From Moritella sp. (GTDB taxonomy: Bacteria > Pseudomonadota > Gammaproteobacteria > Enterobacterales > Moritellaceae): a stretch of 64,000 nucleotides of DNA. Position 1 is the first letter of the stretch. Each line of letters begins with the position of its first letter. Both the position numbers and the translations under genes were made by a program. This document shows, one piece after another, positions 10,601 through 19,347 of this stretch. The stretch covers positions 1-64,000 of the forward strand of contig NZ_JABSQR010000024.1 in the NCBI RefSeq assembly GCF_013215705.1, in the 5' to 3' direction. Below the pieces are notes generated by a model. It did no database searches. It saw only the letters and a program-made list of their open reading frames with translations, and was not told the DNA's origin.

Positions 10601-11157
10601 GCACGATGTCTAAATACTTTGAAACCTACATTAAACCGCATGTACGTATGGGAGCCAATCGCTGGACCTTTAAAAACAACATAGGGTTAAGTAATGAGTC
10701 GTTAAAAGTGTTCCGTAGTTGGCAGAAGATCAAGAATGACTTTTTTGAATCTGGTAGCAGTACACCTGAAGTCGAGTTTGCGTTGAAAGCCAATTATCTA
10801 GACCGTGATATGCAGCAAATTAAAGTGCAAATTGATGATCAAAATTTTGTCTATCGTCATGATCCAATTCGAGTGACTGAGTATCGCTGGCCAGGTTCGG
10901 CAAACTTTTCCCAAATGCGGGTGATATTTACACCGGCCAATTACATGCGCACGGTAGAGAAGTCATACGAAGGTGATTGGGCGTGGTTCCGCTTCCTCGA
11001 TGACATCGTTGCTGATCGACCAAAAACATTAACAGATAATATGCTTGAAATTAAAGTTCAGGGTCATACTGCTAGGATCCAATTGATCGCTGGCAGTGCT
11101 TCGAACCCATTTAAAACGCGTGAATTGGAGGCGTTCTCATGTCCAGCCAAGCTGTAA
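7606..11157 (+). CDS. tssM: T6SS inner-membrane protein TssM (IcmF)
   Basis: Core of the trans-envelope complex, spanning the inner membrane and reaching TssJ in the periplasm. Two N-terminal transmembrane helices (about 18-40 and 52-72) precede a cytoplasmic NTPase-like domain with an intact Walker A motif, GPPGSGKTT (from residue 138), and a LIDTAGRY motif near 185. A third transmembrane helix is at about 450-468, and the long periplasmic domain runs to residue 1183, the standard IcmF length. Many TssM proteins have degenerate Walker A motifs; this one looks complete. The 3' end overlaps tagF by 19 bases in another frame. Confidence 0.95.
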   Translation: MSFKQRMSKLLALFTLKTLFIVIGIVAIVVCVWLAGPLIAIDGVTPLASAQNRFAFLAILLLLWIMSLVVKKIIVKRQNDKLAREMIKGQGNESDDIAADQDISAIEDKLKQAISILRTAKLSKGKSIYQLPWYVLIGPPGSGKTTALQQSGLQFPLQKEMGVNALAGIAGTRHCDWWFTDKAVLIDTAGRYTTQDSRSTTDSRAWFGFLGLLRRYRAKQPINGALISMSLADLLTCTQTERNLHARAIKQRIQELQNQLNMTFPIYVIFTKADLVAGFNEYFAELSEEEREQAWGFTLPMENSEDTQGVVSLFNKEFYQLIVKINEGMLQRLNGERDPKVRALIYEFPKQLRMLQSAADDFLKEIFAPNAFEKLPLLRGVFIASGHQAGDPIDRVSSQMASGFGLKPSTPLTANNNEPKGFFLKSVLNDIIFAEQNIASINTEHARQNRWLRRTAITSICVSSVVLGASWWASANWNQTLSAQISEDVAAFKQNANGGLTITSDLITLANGLTILRNLPTGYVGNLPEGWPNHLGLYQGDRLAQATNEVYQRALQRYLLSYVSRSLVSDMANNKTHIDYLYETLKTYLMLFERDYYNAEQIKSWFSFHLENNIPGEVNKEMRLALNEHLEVLLNNNAIQAEYNALAVSDARDILLAVPLADRAFARIEQKAKQNQLADFKLTNMLPNESIGLFYRHSGEPMNKPIPALFTYEGFYKVFLTEHKQIIQVLTKDSWVYGDEVKGMGDDVEDQVIKQVKERYFKEYSYYWRDLIDDIALKTFATASQGAYITKILTSPEQPIQKLLTAIQDNIELTKLPASEAVGKAGKLAGAIAAHKMPSATNRFKQYMPRDVSIDVALPGESVEKVFPEILALEDTEVLQIQTQMKKVHALLAQLNRGQTSGDKIVNQHVNLTQAGEPIAELDKLVEDLPSPFAAMIKGVIDSTTKISLQSARYHLNDVWQGTVYNEYKKRIRGRYPFKRSAQNEVRIRDFSRFFSPQGTMSKYFETYIKPHVRMGANRWTFKNNIGLSNESLKVFRSWQKIKNDFFESGSSTPEVEFALKANYLDRDMQQIKVQIDDQNFVYRHDPIRVTEYRWPGSANFSQMRVIFTPANYMRTVEKSYEGDWAWFRFLDDIVADRPKTLTDNMLEIKVQGHTARIQLIAGSASNPFKTRELEAFSCPAKL

Positions 11158-11894
11158 TAGACGAACAATCAATGAATAGTACCAATATGAACACTAAAAC
11201 CATCGATATCATCACGGGTTACTGTGGCAAAATTCCCAGCTTGGGGGACTTTGTCAGCCTAGGCTTGGATCCCAACTTAGAACAATCGTGGAATGAATGG
11301 GTGCAGGCTGCGCTGGCGGTAAGTCGTGAAAAGCTACAAGGACAATGGTTGGATAATTATCTAACCTCGCCAATATGGCACTTTGCGGTGAGTGGTGGGG
11401 TGTGTTCAGACCGTAGTTTTGCAGGCACCTTGATCCCGAGTGTGGATAATGTCGGACGTTATTATCCATTTACCTTGTTCTACCAAGCGGATATTGACCC
11501 GCTACAATTTTGGCAGGAACAAGCGTTTTTTCAGCAAAATGAGCAACCGTTATTGTCAATATTAGACGATGAGTGTGTGTTGTTAAATTGGTATAAAAAG
11601 TTGACGCCGTTGAGTTTAGATGTCACGCCGATCACCCCCTACAAACAAACATTGTTATCGCCAAATAGCCACCAGCCAAACTGGTTGCTGTCAGCCGCTG
11701 GCGAGCAAATTGGTGGGTTCGGCAGTGATCAATTAGGGTTGTTACAGCAAACCTTAAATCAGCAATTTAACCGTTATAGTATTTGGTGGACAGCGGGCTC
11801 TGACAAGATCGATCCTTGTACATTGATTTTTTCTGGAATGCCAAGTGCAGCGACGTATGCTGGCATGCTTGATGGCAATTGGACTCGGTCTTAA
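11139..11894 (+). CDS. tagF: T6SS-associated protein TagF
   Basis: A cytoplasmic protein of the TagF family, known elsewhere as a post-translational repressor that acts on Fha in parallel with the phosphorylation pathway. The family pattern is visible near the N-terminus: GYCGKIPSLGDFVSLGL at about 28-44, followed by W-rich segments. The start overlaps the end of tssM. A second ATG shortly downstream (MNSTN) is possible because the first 25 residues are not conserved-looking. It is a stand-alone TagF (251 residues), not fused to the phosphatase that follows, as it is in some species. Confidence 0.88.
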   Translation: MSSQAVIDEQSMNSTNMNTKTIDIITGYCGKIPSLGDFVSLGLDPNLEQSWNEWVQAALAVSREKLQGQWLDNYLTSPIWHFAVSGGVCSDRSFAGTLIPSVDNVGRYYPFTLFYQADIDPLQFWQEQAFFQQNEQPLLSILDDECVLLNWYKKLTPLSLDVTPITPYKQTLLSPNSHQPNWLLSAAGEQIGGFGSDQLGLLQQTLNQQFNRYSIWWTAGSDKIDPCTLIFSGMPSAATYAGMLDGNWTRS

Positions 11895-11908
11895 CTGGAG
11901 GTAATAAG

Positions 11909-12694
11909 ATGTTAACTGATATAGCGTTAAAATCTTTTGGTCAGAGTCATGTTGGCGCAGTACGGAAAATAAACGAAGACAGTTTATTGGAGTACCCAGA
12001 GCAAAATATCTGGGTTGTCGCTGATGGTATGGGTGGGCATGAAGCGGGTGATGTGGCCAGTCAAATGCTGATTGACACTATTAATACGTATATTAATGAG
12101 CATGCGTATCATGGCATTACGATTAACGTGTTGAAGCAAGCGATACTGACTGCAAACGAAAAAATCATTGCTTATAGTCATAGCCAATTGGCAGGGAAAA
12201 CCGCCGGTTCAACGATAGTATTGTTATGGATTGATGGACACACTGCACATTGGTTATGGGCTGGTGATAGCCGTGGTTATCGTTTTTACCATCAGGATTT
12301 AAAACAAGTTACGCGTGATCATTCCCATGTCAATGAACTGGTTGACCAAGGTGTGCTGAGTGCTGAAGAAGCCGAAAAGCACCCGATGGGAAATGTGATA
12401 ACACGTGCGATAGGGGTGGTTGAAGATATCGATGTCGACCATATTTCCCATCCTATTGTCGAAGGCGAAATGCTATTGCTGTGCAGCGATGGCTTAACGG
12501 GTGAACTATCGGATGCCAGTATCGCGGAGCAGTTACAGCAGCAAAACGTTATAAATGCAGGTTCATCGCTAATGCACGCCGCGTTAGGCAAAGGTGCCAA
12601 GGATAATGTGACCTTAATATTAGTGTCGGTATCGAAGCAGAGCCAGATCGAAAGCTTTAAAGATGATGATCTTACCGTACCGTTATTTAGTTAA
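11909..12694 (+). CDS. pppA: T6SS PP2C-type protein phosphatase PppA
   Basis: A Mn/Mg-dependent Ser/Thr phosphatase that counteracts PpkA by dephosphorylating the FHA protein. PP2C motifs are all visible: NEDS near the start, VADGMGGHEAGD (about 36-47), GDSRGYRF, LCSDGLTGEL and KDNVTLILV. The start ATG 11909 is chosen for its strong ribosome binding site GGAGG, 7 bases upstream, placed just after the tagF stop. The length of 261 residues is a single catalytic domain with no membrane segment. Confidence 0.92.
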   Translation: MLTDIALKSFGQSHVGAVRKINEDSLLEYPEQNIWVVADGMGGHEAGDVASQMLIDTINTYINEHAYHGITINVLKQAILTANEKIIAYSHSQLAGKTAGSTIVLLWIDGHTAHWLWAGDSRGYRFYHQDLKQVTRDHSHVNELVDQGVLSAEEAEKHPMGNVITRAIGVVEDIDVDHISHPIVEGEMLLLCSDGLTGELSDASIAEQLQQQNVINAGSSLMHAALGKGAKDNVTLILVSVSKQSQIESFKDDDLTVPLFS

Positions 12695-12743
12695 ACCTTG
12701 GTTTTTAACATGTAGCTTTAACCTGTAACTACGGATGTAATAA

Positions 12744-13946
12744 ATGTCAGTATTAAACCCACAAATTATTGAAGATATAGCGCGGCCAATTAACGGTGAA
12801 TTACCGTGTGGTGTCGATCCGCGTTCAGACACCTCGCCGCTGTCGCAATATTATCGGTTGAAGGAAGTGCGAACCCGTACCAGAGCGGATGAACGCAGTG
12901 CGTTAATTGGTATTGATAGCGACGAAACGATGAATGACTTTGTCCGTGAATGGAGTCCAATTAAAGACGAGATCCCGCAGATACTCGCACAGGAAACCAA
13001 AGATCTTGAGTATTGCGCCTGGCTCATTGAAGCGTTATGCCGTACCGATGGTTTTGCCGGGTTAACTCTCGGCTTTACATTGGCGCATCAACTGATCAGT
13101 CAGTTTTGGGACGGTTTATATCCGAGCCCTGATGAAGATGGTTTAGAAACTCGCATTGCACCGTTACTTGGCCTTAATGGTTTTGAAGGGGAAGGGGTGT
13201 TGTTAATGCCTATTCTATCCATTCCTTTGGTTGAAACTGGATCCGGTGAACGGTTTGCAGCTTGGCAAATTGAACAAGCAAGTCAATTAAATAGTCTGAG
13301 TGCGGATAAACAAAAAGCCAAAATTGCCAACGGTGCTATCTCATTAAAACAGATTAAAGAAGCGTTAAACGAAGTCAGCGATGATGAGTTGGTTAGTTTA
13401 AAAAACGATATTGCTGAGGCAATTATGGCCTTCCGTCTGCTGGCCAACAAAATGGATGAAGTCATGTCGGGTGATGCGCAACCGACATCGAAAATAACGG
13501 AGAAGTTACAACATTGCGAAAGCATCTTTACCTTCATTACCTTAGAACGTTTTAACGTCATTAATGCAGAAGCCGCTGTAGAGGCCGCTGTAGAGGCCTC
13601 TGTTGCTGAACAAGTAGCTGAAGACGCCGTCGAACTAAACGGCGCAAGTCATAGCTCAAATCATAGTTCAGGCGCATCAGTACCGCTTAAGTCTGTTAAT
13701 GGCTATGATTTCATGCAAATGGATCAATCGTTAAATAATCGCCACGAAGCCATTAAAGCATTACATAAAATTGAACAGTATTTTCGGACTACTGAGCCGC
13801 ACTCGCCAATTTCATATGCGATTGCGCAAGCGATACGCTGGAGTGAACTTAGTTTACCGGAGTTACTGGCAGAATTAGTGAGCGACCCTAGTGCGAGAAC
13901 CGATTATTTCAAACTCACCGGCATAACCCAAGGTGAAGAGACATAA
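12744..13946 (+). CDS. tssA: T6SS baseplate/sheath-capping protein TssA (ImpA N-terminal domain)
   Basis: TssA family protein that primes baseplate and sheath polymerisation. The N-terminal ImpA-type domain is recognisable (about 8-130; PINGELPCGVDPRSD, then WDGLYPSPDEDG). A variable Ala/Glu-rich hinge is at about 277-300, and the C-terminal region contains the FRTTEPHSPISYAI segment typical of this class. The Ala-Val-Glu hinge is encoded by imperfect DNA repeats near 13570-13605. It is the last gene before the putative Fur site and tssB. Confidence 0.85.
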   Translation: MSVLNPQIIEDIARPINGELPCGVDPRSDTSPLSQYYRLKEVRTRTRADERSALIGIDSDETMNDFVREWSPIKDEIPQILAQETKDLEYCAWLIEALCRTDGFAGLTLGFTLAHQLISQFWDGLYPSPDEDGLETRIAPLLGLNGFEGEGVLLMPILSIPLVETGSGERFAAWQIEQASQLNSLSADKQKAKIANGAISLKQIKEALNEVSDDELVSLKNDIAEAIMAFRLLANKMDEVMSGDAQPTSKITEKLQHCESIFTFITLERFNVINAEAAVEAAVEASVAEQVAEDAVELNGASHSSNHSSGASVPLKSVNGYDFMQMDQSLNNRHEAIKALHKIEQYFRTTEPHSPISYAIAQAIRWSELSLPELLAELVSDPSARTDYFKLTGITQGEET

Positions 13947-14035
13947 CATTAAGGGCTATTAGTCGTAAATAGAATAAATTAGCAATAAATACGACCAATT
14001 AGAAGTAAACAACGAACAGTAAATACCAATAACCA

Positions 14036-14054
14036 AATAATGATTATCATTAGA
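14036..14054. promoter_or_regulatory. Candidate Fur box upstream of tssB
   Basis: The 19 bases AATAATGATTATCATTAGA match the classical Fur consensus (GATAATGATAATCATTATC) at 15 of 19 positions. They contain a perfect TAATGAT-T-ATCATTA inverted repeat (14038-14052). The site ends 20 bases before the tssB ATG in the 128-bp gap between tssA and tssB. Fur control of T6SS is known from enteroaggregative E. coli and Edwardsiella. If functional, it would make the sheath operon iron-responsive. Confidence 0.6.
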
Positions 14055-14074
14055 GCTTAATTTAAGGAATAGCT

Positions 14075-14581
14075 ATGGAAAGCGTACAATCAAAATTATC
14101 ACGAGTACGTACCCCACGGGTACATATTACGTATGATGTTGAAACGGGTGGTGCAATTGCCAAAAAGGAATTACCTTTTGTTGTTGGCATCATGGGTGAC
14201 TTTGCCGGTGAAAACAAAACGTCATTGAAACCGTTGAAAGACCGTCGTTTTGTGCAAGTTGATCGAGACAACTTTGATGATGTATTAAAACGTATGAATC
14301 CGAAGTTAGAATTTAAAGTTGATAACACGCTGACCGATGAAGACGGCCTAGAAATGAGTGTTAACCTTGAATTTAATTCGTTGGCGGACTTTGAACCTGC
14401 TGCTGTCGTAAACCAAGTTGAACCATTGCGTAAATTAATGGAAACACGTAACAAGTTAAGAGACTTGATGACCAAAGTAGATCGCTCTGAAGAACTTGAA
14501 GATATTCTCGAAAAAGTATTAAGCAACAGTGCTGATTTAGAGCAGTTAGCGAGTGAACTAGACCTTGGGGAGAAAGCATAA
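14075..14581 (+). CDS. tssB: T6SS sheath small subunit TssB (VipA)
   Basis: Small subunit of the contractile sheath; its heterodimer with TssC polymerises around the Hcp tube and is disassembled by ClpV. The N-terminus ([21 protein letters not shown]) and the GIMGDFAG segment (about 43-50) are characteristic. The length of 168 residues is standard. AAGGAA precedes the start, and the stop overlaps the tssC start in TAATG, indicating coupled translation that keeps the subunits at equal ratio. Confidence 0.96.
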   Translation: MESVQSKLSRVRTPRVHITYDVETGGAIAKKELPFVVGIMGDFAGENKTSLKPLKDRRFVQVDRDNFDDVLKRMNPKLEFKVDNTLTDEDGLEMSVNLEFNSLADFEPAAVVNQVEPLRKLMETRNKLRDLMTKVDRSEELEDILEKVLSNSADLEQLASELDLGEKA

Positions 14582-16068
14582 TGTCTGATATTGCAGCAGC
14601 ACAAGAACTCGAGTCGACCGAAGTACAAGTATCGATACTTGACCAAGTCATTGGCGCCACTAAGCAAACTGAAATATCGCGCTCACAAGAACTGATCAAA
14701 ACGTTAACCGAAGAAGCGTTAAATGGCACTGTTAGCTGGAATAAGAATCTAACCGTTACCTTCAATGAATCGATTGCAGCACTTGATGCCAAAATTTCTA
14801 AGCAGTTAGCTAAAATCATGCATCATGACAAATTCCAAAAATTGGAAGGTTCGTGGCGTGGTGTGCATACGTTGGTGAGCAGTTCAGATACGGGCGGTTC
14901 GTTAAAGTTACGTTTGATCTCGGTCACTAAAAAAGAACTACATAAAGATTTAAGTAAAGCGGTGGAGTTTGATCAAAGCCAAATATTTAAAAAGGTTTAT
15001 GAAGGTGAGTTTGGTATTGCTGGTGGTGAACCGTTTGGTGCAATTGTAGGTGACTATGAGTTTAGTAATCACCCCGAAGACATCGAAACGCTGTCATTGA
15101 TGTCGAACGTATCAGCCTCTGGTTTCTGCCCGTTCTTATCCGCATCGGCACCTGAATTATTTGGTTTTGATTCTTGGAATGAAATGGATAAACCCCGTGA
15201 TCTGAGCAAAGTGTTTGAGTCACTGGAATATACTAAATGGAATTCATTTCGAGAAAGTGCTGATTCACGCTTCGTGACACTGACTATGCCACGTGTTTTG
15301 GCGCGTTTACCTTATGGTGAAGCGACATCACCAGTTGAAGAGTTCCGTTACGAAGAGTTTGAATTAGCAGAAAACGGTCAATCGTCAACAGAAGCCGATC
15401 ATGATGACTATTGCTGGTCAAATGCAGCGTATGCATTGGCATCTCGCCTTACTGAAGCATTTTCAAAATATGGGTTCTGTACTGCAATTCGTGGTGCTGA
15501 AGGCGGTGGTAAAGTAACAGGCTTGCCAACCCATACTTTCATTAGTAACGATGGCGATCCAACGCTTAAATGTCCAACCGAAATCGGTATTACCGACCGT
15601 CGTGAAGCGGAGTTAAGCAAACTCGGTTTCTTGCCTATTTGTCACTATAAAGATAAAGACTACGCGGTATTCTTTGGCGCGCAATCTTGCCAAAAAGCCG
15701 GTCAATATAACGATCCTGGTGCCCAAGCAAACGCCGCAATCTCAACGCGTTTACCTTATATTATGGCTACGTCACGCTTTGCGCATTACCTTAAGGTGAT
15801 GGGCCGAGATAAAGTCGGTAGCTTTGCTGAAGCGAAAGACCTTGAAAATTGGTTAAACCGTTGGATCCTTGGTTTTGTTAATGCTTCTGAAGGTGGTGGT
15901 CAAGAAATTCGTGCGAAATATCCATTAGCTGATGCGAAAGTCACAGTGGCAGAAATTCCGGGTAAACCAGGTAGTTACAACGCTATCGCCTGGATGCGTC
16001 CGTGGTTACAAATGGAAGAATTAAGCACGTCGTTACGTCTTGTGGCTAAAATTCCAGAAGGTAATTAA
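14581..16068 (+). CDS. tssC: T6SS sheath large subunit TssC (VipB)
   Basis: Large sheath subunit. The family core is clear: FQKLEGSWRGVHTLV near 82-96, EFDQSQIFKKVYEGEFG and GAIVGDYEF, with the C-terminal region ending in the LSTSLRLVAKIPE strand. The length of 495 residues is standard. It overlaps tssB by one base. A perfect 10-bp stem-loop follows the stop, before the second TssC-like gene. Confidence 0.96.
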   Translation: MSDIAAAQELESTEVQVSILDQVIGATKQTEISRSQELIKTLTEEALNGTVSWNKNLTVTFNESIAALDAKISKQLAKIMHHDKFQKLEGSWRGVHTLVSSSDTGGSLKLRLISVTKKELHKDLSKAVEFDQSQIFKKVYEGEFGIAGGEPFGAIVGDYEFSNHPEDIETLSLMSNVSASGFCPFLSASAPELFGFDSWNEMDKPRDLSKVFESLEYTKWNSFRESADSRFVTLTMPRVLARLPYGEATSPVEEFRYEEFELAENGQSSTEADHDDYCWSNAAYALASRLTEAFSKYGFCTAIRGAEGGGKVTGLPTHTFISNDGDPTLKCPTEIGITDRREAELSKLGFLPICHYKDKDYAVFFGAQSCQKAGQYNDPGAQANAAISTRLPYIMATSRFAHYLKVMGRDKVGSFAEAKDLENWLNRWILGFVNASEGGGQEIRAKYPLADAKVTVAEIPGKPGSYNAIAWMRPWLQMEELSTSLRLVAKIPEGN

Positions 16069-16091
16069 GATCAATTCTTAGTAAGTTACTA

Positions 16092-16120
16092 AAAGTAGCA
16101 GGTATTGAATCTGCTACTTT
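16092..16120 (+). terminator. Stem-loop between tssC and impD
   Basis: AAAGTAGCAG (16092-16101) and CTGCTACTTT (16111-16120) form a perfect 10-bp stem with a 9-base loop. There is no run of T after it, so it is more likely a partial attenuator or mRNA-stabilising hairpin than a full terminator. It could lower expression of impD and downstream genes relative to the sheath subunits. Confidence 0.45.
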
Positions 16121-16149
16121 AATTCAATGCATATTGTTAAGGGAGTAGC

Positions 16150-17844
16150 ATGATGCAGCAAATCATTATCAACCAGTCCGAAACAATAGACGCTAAAACC
16201 TCGATGTCTTCTGTGGACAATAATATCGACAACAATACCGATAAAAGTAGCGACAATAGTACTGAAAACAGTACCGATAAAAATACCGACAGTAAGAACC
16301 AAACTAATAATGCTTTTGTATTGAATGCTGTGGATCTTTTACAGCAGGAATTCTTGCAACATATGGATGTTGAAGATGACCTCAGTATTGAAGAATTATT
16401 GGTTTGGCTCGTAGATAACGGCATGCAAACGCAGGGACATTTCAGGCAAGAACTGAATGCTACCTTGACTCGGTTGTTAACAGATCTAGATAAAATATTG
16501 AATAGGACGATGAACAACATTATTCATCATAATAAGTTTCAACGGCTTGAAGCAAGTTGGCGCGGTGTGCATTATCTGGTGCAGCAAGAGCAAGCCATTG
16601 ATCGGGAAGAGTTGATTCAAGTTAGGATGCTAAGTATTTCGTGGCAAGAAATTTCGCGAGACTTTAGTCGCGCCATCGAATTTGATCAGAGTAATCTATA
16701 CCGCCTTATTTACAGTAATGAATTCGGTCAAGCTGGTGGTCAGCCGTTTGGGTTATTACTCGGTGATTATCAGATCACTAATCGCATACAAGCGGGCAAT
16801 TCATTGTCCGACATTGATATTCTACGTAATATGACGCAAGTCTCTGCAGCGGCTTTCGCGCCCTTTGTTGTCTCTGCTAGTCCGCAGTTTTTTGGGGTTA
16901 ACAGCTTTGCTGAATTAGGCTTAGGAGTGGATATTGATAAACATTTCGAACAGCTAGAGTATATACAATGGCGTCGTTTGCGTGAAACTGAAGATGCCCG
17001 TTATCTTGGCCTTACCGTGCCGTATATGTTAATGCGCAGTCCTTATTTAGACGATGGCCGTTTTCATCATCAGTTTCGTTTTCGTGAACGTATTGAAAAT
17101 TCCGAACAAGATAATTTATGGGGCAATATTGGCTATTCGTTTGCAGTGATATTGATGCGATCTTTTGCTAGTTCAAAATGGTTTGCGCAGATCCGCGGGG
17201 TTAATCAGGGTGAAATCAGTCGTGGGTTAGTTGACCAATTTCCGCATCACTATTTGGGGGCTGGATCATCACTGAGTATGAATTGTGACGTGTATAAACG
17301 TCGCAACCAAATACCCTTAAATATGTATGTAAGTGAACGGTTAGAAAAACAGTTTTCGGAAGCTGGTTTTATCCCGTTATCGGTGTTACAACACACCGAC
17401 AAATTGGCCTTTTTTAGTAATTCTTCAGTGCAAAAAGCAGTAAATTATATACATAGTGGTGTGCAAGTGACAACGGATGCAAAAATCGCGCAGGTTAACG
17501 CACGACTCGCGACTATGCTGCAATATATTCTTTGTGTGTCACGGTTTGCCCATGCGATTAAAGTTATCGGCCGCGAAAAAGTGGGTAGTTATTTAACCGC
17601 GCAGCAGATCCAAGGTGATATTCAAAAATGGCTGCAGGGATATACGGCTGCCGCAGGCAGTGCTTCTGACGAAGTAAGGTCAAAGCGACCGCTGAGTGAA
17701 GCGCGAGTAGAAGTACACGAAGTGAAAGGCAAAACAGGTCATTTTTATTCAGTCATACACTTAAAACCCCATTTTCAATTAGATCAAATGGTGTCGTCGA
17801 TCCGCTTAATTACGGAGTTGGCGAGTAGTGATGTCGCCGTATAG
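16150..17844 (+). CDS. impD: Second TssC-like protein (ImpD type)
   Basis: A paralogue of TssC with the same core motifs (FQRLEASWRGVHYLV, EFDQSNLYRLIYSNEFGQAGG, LLGDYQI). It corresponds to ImpD in the impB-C-D-E-F gene order. It carries an N-terminal extension of about 55 residues made almost entirely of Asn, Asp, Ser, Thr and Lys, encoded by degenerate short repeats (about 16198-16310). The role of ImpD proteins is not established; a sheath-end or regulatory subunit is possible. Start: two adjacent ATGs at 16150 and 16153 follow GGGAG. It lies between the sheath genes and tagJ. Confidence 0.85.
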   Translation: MMQQIIINQSETIDAKTSMSSVDNNIDNNTDKSSDNSTENSTDKNTDSKNQTNNAFVLNAVDLLQQEFLQHMDVEDDLSIEELLVWLVDNGMQTQGHFRQELNATLTRLLTDLDKILNRTMNNIIHHNKFQRLEASWRGVHYLVQQEQAIDREELIQVRMLSISWQEISRDFSRAIEFDQSNLYRLIYSNEFGQAGGQPFGLLLGDYQITNRIQAGNSLSDIDILRNMTQVSAAAFAPFVVSASPQFFGVNSFAELGLGVDIDKHFEQLEYIQWRRLRETEDARYLGLTVPYMLMRSPYLDDGRFHHQFRFRERIENSEQDNLWGNIGYSFAVILMRSFASSKWFAQIRGVNQGEISRGLVDQFPHHYLGAGSSLSMNCDVYKRRNQIPLNMYVSERLEKQFSEAGFIPLSVLQHTDKLAFFSNSSVQKAVNYIHSGVQVTTDAKIAQVNARLATMLQYILCVSRFAHAIKVIGREKVGSYLTAQQIQGDIQKWLQGYTAAAGSASDEVRSKRPLSEARVEVHEVKGKTGHFYSVIHLKPHFQLDQMVSSIRLITELASSDVAV

Positions 17845-17959
17845 CAGGAAAGGAACTCTTTGTAGGGTTGGCTTATTCAACCAATATTAGACGTTAGGCA
17901 TTAGAAGTTTAACTTTAAAGTTAAAAGCAAATTACATTCGCATGCATAAGGATATGAAG

Positions 17960-18781
17960 ATGCAAGAGATAAAACAGTTAATTGAAGCTGGCAAGCTACA
18001 AGACGCAATTAGTCATTGCCAGGCAATATTAAAAAAACAACCGCTAGAAACCGATATCCGCAGTGCTTATATCGAGCTGTTATGTGTTAATGGCGAGTTA
18101 GATAAAGCCGATAAACAAATTAATTTGTTGCTGAGTCAAGCGCCTGATACGGCGATTGGTGGTAAAAATGTACAACAATTAATTCGTGCACAACAGTCTC
18201 GTGTTGATTTTTCACAAGGTGGTGCTACTGCTGAAGTGTTCAGTGACGTTGATGCCGAGCTTAAGGCGATTGTGGCATTGCAGGTTGCGATTAAAGACCA
18301 GAATAATGCCGATGTTGTCAGTCTGTGTGCCGCGTTAGAAAGTGCCCGTTATCAGTCGAGTCCGACCCAACCACGTGATCTTGATGATAGCCTCGCTGGT
18401 TATCTGGAAGTGCTGGGCACCAATGGCAAATTTTACTTAGTTAAATTTTCACAAATCAGTGTATTAGAATGGCAAGCGCCGACATCAATATTGGAACAAG
18501 TATGGCGTCGTGTGCATATTGACATTATCAACGGCGCCAGTGGCGATGCATTCATTCCGTTAACTTATCTTAATAGCCAATCTGATGCCGAAAAACTGGG
18601 CCGTGAAACCGATTGGCAAGCAATTAGTCAAGCTGCAGAGAACGAGCAGAGCATGTACCAAGGTGTGGGGCATAAAATGTTATTAATCGGTGAGTCCGCG
18701 CAGCAACTTGCTTATTTTACGCGTGATCTTGATGTTCAGGAAACGGATGTTGATACATCGCCACAAGCAGCGTTAGTTTAA
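17960..18781 (+). CDS. tagJ: T6SS accessory protein TagJ (ImpE)
   Basis: TagJ/ImpE family protein. In Pseudomonas its homologue binds TssB and modulates ClpV recruitment to the sheath. An N-terminal TPR-like helical part (about 1-75; MQEIKQLIEAGKLQDAISHC) leads into the ImpE globular domain. ATG 17960 is chosen because AAGGA lies 7 bases upstream; ATG 17942 and 17954 are in frame but have poor spacing. The stop overlaps the tssE start (TAATG). Confidence 0.85.
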   Translation: MQEIKQLIEAGKLQDAISHCQAILKKQPLETDIRSAYIELLCVNGELDKADKQINLLLSQAPDTAIGGKNVQQLIRAQQSRVDFSQGGATAEVFSDVDAELKAIVALQVAIKDQNNADVVSLCAALESARYQSSPTQPRDLDDSLAGYLEVLGTNGKFYLVKFSQISVLEWQAPTSILEQVWRRVHIDIINGASGDAFIPLTYLNSQSDAEKLGRETDWQAISQAAENEQSMYQGVGHKMLLIGESAQQLAYFTRDLDVQETDVDTSPQAALV

Positions 18782-19272
18782 TGGCAGTCAACAATAAACA
18801 GCTTATCGAAGCATCATTATTAGATAAGCTGATTGATTTAGAACCCAATATTAGTAATGCCCAGGAAAAGCGTACCGGTATAACGGTGCGGGCATTACGC
18901 CGAGCAATGAAACGAGACTTAGAAAATTTATTAAATTCAAAGGTCAGGTGGATGAACTGGCCACTTTATTATCGTGAGCTGGATAATTCATTGTTTAACT
19001 ATGGTTTACCTGATTTTTCGGGGGTGCCGGTAGGGACATTAGATGGCCGACTGGCATTATGCGCCAAAGTCAAAGACACCATTCTGCGTTTCGAACCGCG
19101 TATTATCGAAGTTAATGTTGAACCGATTGATGTTGATGATGATATTGACCGGTCTTTAAAGTTACGCATTGAAGCGCTGATGCACGCGGACCCACATCCT
19201 GAACTGATCAGTTTAGAATCTGAAATTGAACCGGTTTATCTGGGCATATCGGTCTCTGATAATTTGTATTAA
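18781..19272 (+). CDS. tssE: T6SS baseplate protein TssE (gp25-like)
   Basis: Baseplate wedge subunit related to phage T4 gp25, where sheath polymerisation starts. The gp25-like region spans about 35-150 (LENLLNSKVRW, then NYGLPDFSG). It overlaps tagJ by one base. The length of 163 residues is typical. Confidence 0.92.
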   Translation: MAVNNKQLIEASLLDKLIDLEPNISNAQEKRTGITVRALRRAMKRDLENLLNSKVRWMNWPLYYRELDNSLFNYGLPDFSGVPVGTLDGRLALCAKVKDTILRFEPRIIEVNVEPIDVDDDIDRSLKLRIEALMHADPHPELISLESEIEPVYLGISVSDNLY

Positions 19273-19347
19273 TTTTCCAATTTGTAATCGCAATGGCGGT
19301 ATATACGTGTGTATTTATTGTGATTGCCATATCCATAGGCTGTATAT

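Noticed and set aside
14062-14667. A 201-codon open frame antisense to tssB and the start of tssC
   Set aside because: It lies fully opposite unmistakable tssB/tssC coding sequence, is rich in Ser/Leu as expected of a shadow frame, and has no family pattern.
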